A stretch of DNA of 7,412 bases from Candidatus Woesearchaeota archaeon. Its GTDB lineage: Archaea; Nanobdellota; Nanobdellia; SCGC-AAA011-G17; GW2011-AR17. The DNA lies in assembly GCA_009691355.1 (NCBI GenBank), contig SICW01000035.1:1-7412 (forward strand). Reading direction: 5' to 3'. The notes beneath the pieces were generated by a model, which worked only from the letters and a program-made list of their open reading frames with translations, had not been told where the DNA came from and made no database searches. Of this stretch, positions 4,670 to 7,412 are shown piece after piece. The translations under genes and the position numbers were made by a program. Each line of letters starts with the position of its first letter. The first letter of the stretch is position 1.

Positions 4670-6441
4670 GCATAATAATATTTATTTGAGTTTTTCTGTT
4701 CTATATCTAACTGAGAGCCAGGCTTGTTAATTCTTGGTCGTTTACTTTCCTTATCCATCCTATAGGTAATTCCAAGCATTTTCAAGACTTCGTTCATTCC
4801 TTCTTTCTTACTTAAGGGACCTTTCACTTGTCCTTCTTTTCCAGGAATACCACTAAAGACAAGCATTGCATCTCCCACATAATCTAGGAATTGCACATCG
4901 TGATCAACCACAATAGCACAGGTATCATTTTTGTTCATAAAATCACGAATCACTTCTGCGACTTTCAAACGATCCTCTACATCAATAAATGCTGATGGTT
5001 CGTCAAAGGCATAGACTTCTGCTTTGAGAGATAAAGTGATAGCAATGTATACTTTTTGTAATTCTCCGCCAGAAAGAGAAGAAATATTATTATTAATGAT
5101 GCTTTGCAAGTTTAATTTTTCTAAAATATTCTGTTTGAACCAACCACTGTTATGGTCTTTCGCAACTTTGTTTAACCACTCTTGCACGGTTCCTGCTTCT
5201 GTTTGTAAATCCTGGGGTTTGTATGCAATCTTAATTTTACTTGTAAGCTCACCCTTATCAGGCTTAATTAACCCTGCAAGCATTTTCAAAAAGGTGGTTT
5301 TTCCAAGGCCGTTCGAACCCGTAATGGTAAGAACATCTCCCCTTTGAATAGCACCCTGGTTTATTTTCATGTGAAAGGAGGGGAATTTCTTTTCTAAATC
5401 TGGCCACTCAAAGAGAACAGGTTGTTTTCCTTCTTTTTCAATACCTTTGTTAAATACAATTTTGTAATTTCTAAATTTGATATTATCATCAGGGAGGTAA
5501 CCATCTAAATACTCATTAATCCCTCGACGAATAGGTTTTGTTTGAGAGACGATTCCATAGACTGCTGCCTCTCCGTATACAATTTGTAATTCATCAGAGA
5601 TATAGTCCAATGTTGCAAGGTCGTGTTCAATCACTAGAATAGTATTTCCTTGTTCTTGCGCAAGAGAACGAATCAGTTTTGCAACTTTCATTCTACTGGT
5701 TATGTCTAAAAATGATGCTGGCTCATCAAAGAAATAAAAATTTGCATCTTTCAAATATGTTGCTGCTATTGCAAGACGCTGCATTTCTCCACCAGAAAGA
5801 TCTTTTACATCACGATCAAGAATATTTTGCATTTCCAAAATCTCGACTACTTCAGACATTTTTCCTTTTTGATCTACTTTTTTTAAAAGATCTTTCACTT
5901 TTCCTTCTGCTTTTTTTGCAACAAGATCCACGGCTTGAGGTTTGTAGGCTACTTTCACTGTACCTGCTTTTACCTGTTCTAGAAATTTTTGCATCTCCGT
6001 TCCTTTAAACATTTTAATTAATTCTGTAATGTCGCCAGGTTTTTCTGGATCTCCTAAATTAGGTTTTAGTGTGCCTGAAAGAATTTTTAATGCTGTACTT
6101 TTTCCAATCCCATTTCTTCCAAGAATTCCGACCACTTTTCCGGGCATTGGCACGGGAAGGTTGAAGAGCACAAAGGAATCTTTTCCATATCTATGAATAG
6201 GACGTTGTGTAAGCTGGTCAGGAAGCTTGACCATATGAATCGCTCCAAAGGGGCAAATATTTACACAGACTTGGCAAGCATCGGTTGCAATGTCTTCATT
6301 TATCTGTGCTTTTCCATCTGGACCTTTTACTATTGCTTCTTTGCCTGCACGGTTTAATGGGCACATACGAATACATAAGAAATCCCCACAAGCAATAGGA
6401 TTACATTTTTCCTTATCAACAACAGCTATTCTTCGTGACAT
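4666..6441 (-). CDS. ABCE1/RLI ribosome-recycling ATPase
   Basis: Splits ribosomes into subunits after termination by ATP-driven closure of two nucleotide-binding domains linked to an N-terminal Fe-S domain. At 591 residues it is of typical length. The Fe-S domain (1-75) has Cys13, Cys18, Cys23 and Cys27 in the first motif, but the second motif has only Cys56, Cys59 and Cys63, with Thr53 where the first cysteine of C-x2-C-x2-C-x3-C-P belongs. Domain 1: Walker A GRNGIGKST (108-116), a helix-loop-helix insertion with GTEMQKF (147-153), signature LSGGEMQR (215-222), Walker B ending Asp239-Glu240, and His273. The hinge includes RRGINEYLDGYLPDDN (305-320). Domain 2: GSNGLGKTT (375-383), LSGGELQK (456-463), Asp480-Glu481 and His514. 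The C-terminal hinge has GMNEVLKMLGITYR (548-561) and RPRINKPGSQLDIEQK (568-583), diagnostic for ABCE1 and excluding an ABC transporter. The ATG at 6441 gives the family start MSRRIAVVDKEKC. The upstream BadF-like gene on the same strand is 35 bases away. Confidence 0.97.
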   Translation of the reverse strand: MSRRIAVVDKEKCNPIACGDFLCIRMCPLNRAGKEAIVKGPDGKAQINEDIATDACQVCVNICPFGAIHMVKLPDQLTQRPIHRYGKDSFVLFNLPVPMPGKVVGILGRNGIGKSTALKILSGTLKPNLGDPEKPGDITELIKMFKGTEMQKFLEQVKAGTVKVAYKPQAVDLVAKKAEGKVKDLLKKVDQKGKMSEVVEILEMQNILDRDVKDLSGGEMQRLAIAATYLKDANFYFFDEPASFLDITSRMKVAKLIRSLAQEQGNTILVIEHDLATLDYISDELQIVYGEAAVYGIVSQTKPIRRGINEYLDGYLPDDNIKFRNYKIVFNKGIEKEGKQPVLFEWPDLEKKFPSFHMKINQGAIQRGDVLTITGSNGLGKTTFLKMLAGLIKPDKGELTSKIKIAYKPQDLQTEAGTVQEWLNKVAKDHNSGWFKQNILEKLNLQSIINNNISSLSGGELQKVYIAITLSLKAEVYAFDEPSAFIDVEDRLKVAEVIRDFMNKNDTCAIVVDHDVQFLDYVGDAMLVFSGIPGKEGQVKGPLSKKEGMNEVLKMLGITYRMDKESKRPRINKPGSQLDIEQKNSNKYYYA

Positions 6442-6462
6442 GCTCTTTTCTTTTTTTATCTA

Positions 6463-6470
6463 CTTTTTAA
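6463..6470 (-). promoter_or_regulatory. Possible weak promoter for the ABCE1 gene
   Basis: The minus strand reads AGAAAAGG then TTAAAAAG, a poor TATA-like element with its centre about 25.5 bases before the ATG at 6441, matching the leaderless spacing of neighbouring genes. The 35-base gap is A-rich on the minus strand and holds no oligo-T terminator for the gene before it, so read-through from the BadF-like gene is also likely. Confidence 0.3.
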
Positions 6471-6476
6471 CCTTTT

Positions 6477-7412
6477 CTAGTACAAGTCTCTTATAGCTAT
6501 ATCTAATGCACCCATTTCAGGAGGGAGTAAAGGCTCAACAAGCTCTGCAAAGGGCTCTTCAATTGCAAGTTTCTGCCTAAGATTCCATTTGACTGTAAAA
6601 GAGTTTATAACTGAGCCTACCACTGCAACTTTAAAATTTGTTCCAGAAATGTCTAGGAGTGTCGCAACAGAAGAGATATTTGTACTGACTTGAGTTGCTG
6701 TTCCTCGAAGAATGACACGAGCAACTGGACTTCCTTTTTCTGCAGCAGCATCAACATATTGCGCAAGGCTTGCAAGGTCTTCTCTTGCAAGTAAAAGCAT
6801 TTTTTCTCTTTTGAAACAACGTATGGCATCTTCCAATATCTCCTGTAATGTCCTTTTCCCTTGATACCTTTTCCAAAGTGCCCCACTTTCAAAAGCATTC
6901 TGTATTATTTTAAGAAGAACTGAATCTGACCTATTTTCATTTAAATCCTTCAGACAAAACTTTGCACCATAAAGTCCAATATGAAATCCACCACCACGTA
7001 GCAAAGCTACTCGCTCTTTCATATTTGCACTAGATACTTCTTTGCTTCCTACTTTCCCATAGGTTAGTGCTCCTGTCCCAGAAAGAACTACAACTCCAGA
7101 TTCCCCCCTAAAAGCACCATGCCAGGCTATTAACGCATCTGAATATACTTTTAGTTTTGCACAGTCTATACTGAATGTTTCAAAATATTTGAGAAATATT
7201 CTTTTAATTTCTGCACGATTATTTGCGCCTGCACCAGATAATCCAATACATATACACGCAAATTTTACATTATGAACATCTTCATGCATTACATCTAATG
7301 CTTTTTTAAGAGATAGAAGAACGGAACTACATGCAAAATAGAGCCCTTTGAAATTGGGATTTGAAGACCCAGAAAAACCTACTGCAAGGACATTTCCACT
7401 AGAGTCAGCGAT
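6477..7412 (-). CDS. BadF/BadG/BcrA-type ATPase, N-acetylglucosamine-kinase-like, N-terminus outside window
   Basis: A sugar-kinase/actin-fold ATPase. The frame stays open to the right edge, giving 311 residues without the first few, where the DGGGT phosphate loop should lie; the internal ATG at 7289 is not the start. Residues 2-20 (ADSSGNVLAVG, then SGSSNPN) match the opening strands of the family, with Asn18 at the sugar-binding Asn of GlcNAc kinase. GLSGAG (57-62), Asp92 in SDALIAWHGAF (catalytic-base position), GVVVLSGTGALTYG (105-118, phosphate 2 with Ala for Ser), VAVVGSVINS (262-271, adenosine motif) and PPEMGALDIAI (297-307) follow. The block that usually reads GGWGYLLGDEGS is here RGGGFHIGLYGA (139-150), losing Asp, Glu and Ser. 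Relatives phosphorylate GlcNAc or related amino sugars, or activate 2-hydroxyacyl-CoA dehydratases. The dehydratase-activator role is less likely because no cluster-binding cysteine motif is seen. Substrate is uncertain given the changed motif. Confidence 0.85.
   Translation of the reverse strand: MADSSGNVLAVGFSGSSNPNFKGLYFACSSVLLSLKKALDVMHEDVHNVKFACICIGLSGAGANNRAEIKRIFLKYFETFSIDCAKLKVYSDALIAWHGAFRGESGVVVLSGTGALTYGKVGSKEVSSANMKERVALLRGGGFHIGLYGAKFCLKDLNENRSDSVLLKIIQNAFESGALWKRYQGKRTLQEILEDAIRCFKREKMLLLAREDLASLAQYVDAAAEKGSPVARVILRGTATQVSTNISSVATLLDISGTNFKVAVVGSVINSFTVKWNLRQKLAIEEPFAELVEPLLPPEMGALDIAIRDLY

Noticed and set aside
4666..6441. ABCE1 gene as an ABC transporter ATPase
   Set aside because: N-terminal Fe-S motifs, twin domains in one chain, the helix-loop-helix insertion and the RPRINK...LD.EQK C-terminus are specific to ABCE1, and there is no permease gene nearby.
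7287..7289. ATG at 7289 as the start of the BadF-like gene
   Set aside because: The frame remains open for 41 more codons to the window edge, and those codons encode the conserved ADSSGNVLAVG...SN segment of the family. The gene is cut by the window, not short.
1..7412. Defence island, mobile element or tRNA gene in the window
   Set aside because: No transposase, integrase, nuclease, toxin-antitoxin pair, terminal repeat or cloverleaf was seen. The genes are mainly housekeeping.

Overview
The window looks like chromosomal DNA from an archaeon, most likely an uncultivated DPANN-type lineage (Woesearchaeota/Pacearchaeota-like; this placement is an inference). The domain call rests on a complete ABCE1/RLI ribosome-recycling ATPase, a protein of archaea and eukaryotes. 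It is supported by TATA boxes of the TTTATATA type at archaeal spacing, a strong GAGGTGGT ribosome binding site, and an oligo-T terminator. The DNA is AT-rich and densely coded. There is no rRNA, tRNA, CRISPR array, insertion sequence or phage gene that I can see, and no gene-free stretch above about 110 bases.

Layout, left to right. (1) Plus strand: the C-terminal third of an MFS transporter of the UMF1/Atg22-like type (cut by the left edge), then 33 bases later a complete class II (B12-dependent) ribonucleotide reductase. (2) Minus strand: a small secreted lipoprotein with a conserved Ser-Arg-Cys-Pro motif, whose stop codon abuts the reductase stop, and an 88-residue very basic protein made of two copies of a 31-residue motif. 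(3) A compact divergent promoter region with two back-to-back TATA boxes and a 10-base palindrome between them. (4) Plus strand: a bacterial-type prolipoprotein diacylglyceryl transferase (Lgt) followed by a small YkgJ-type CxxC protein. (5) Minus strand: ABCE1, whose stop codon overlaps the YkgJ stop, preceded by a BadF/BadG/BcrA-type (GlcNAc-kinase-like) ATPase that runs off the right edge.

Working together: most genes are unrelated housekeeping functions (dNTP synthesis, ribosome recycling, transport). The one functional link I see is between Lgt and the lipoprotein. Both lie within about 1.7 kb, and Lgt would attach the lipid anchor to proteins with a lipobox such as this one. That is notable because most archaea lack a recognisable Lgt.

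Points for a second look: the bacterial-type Lgt in an archaeal context with two replaced motif residues; an ABCE1 whose second Fe-S motif lacks its first cysteine; a sugar-kinase-like ATPase with a degraded DEGS motif; the duplicated small basic protein; the palindrome in the divergent promoter; and a repeated TATA-to-ATG distance of about 26 bases, which implies leaderless messages and corrects the Lgt start. I did not find a clearly new multi-gene system.
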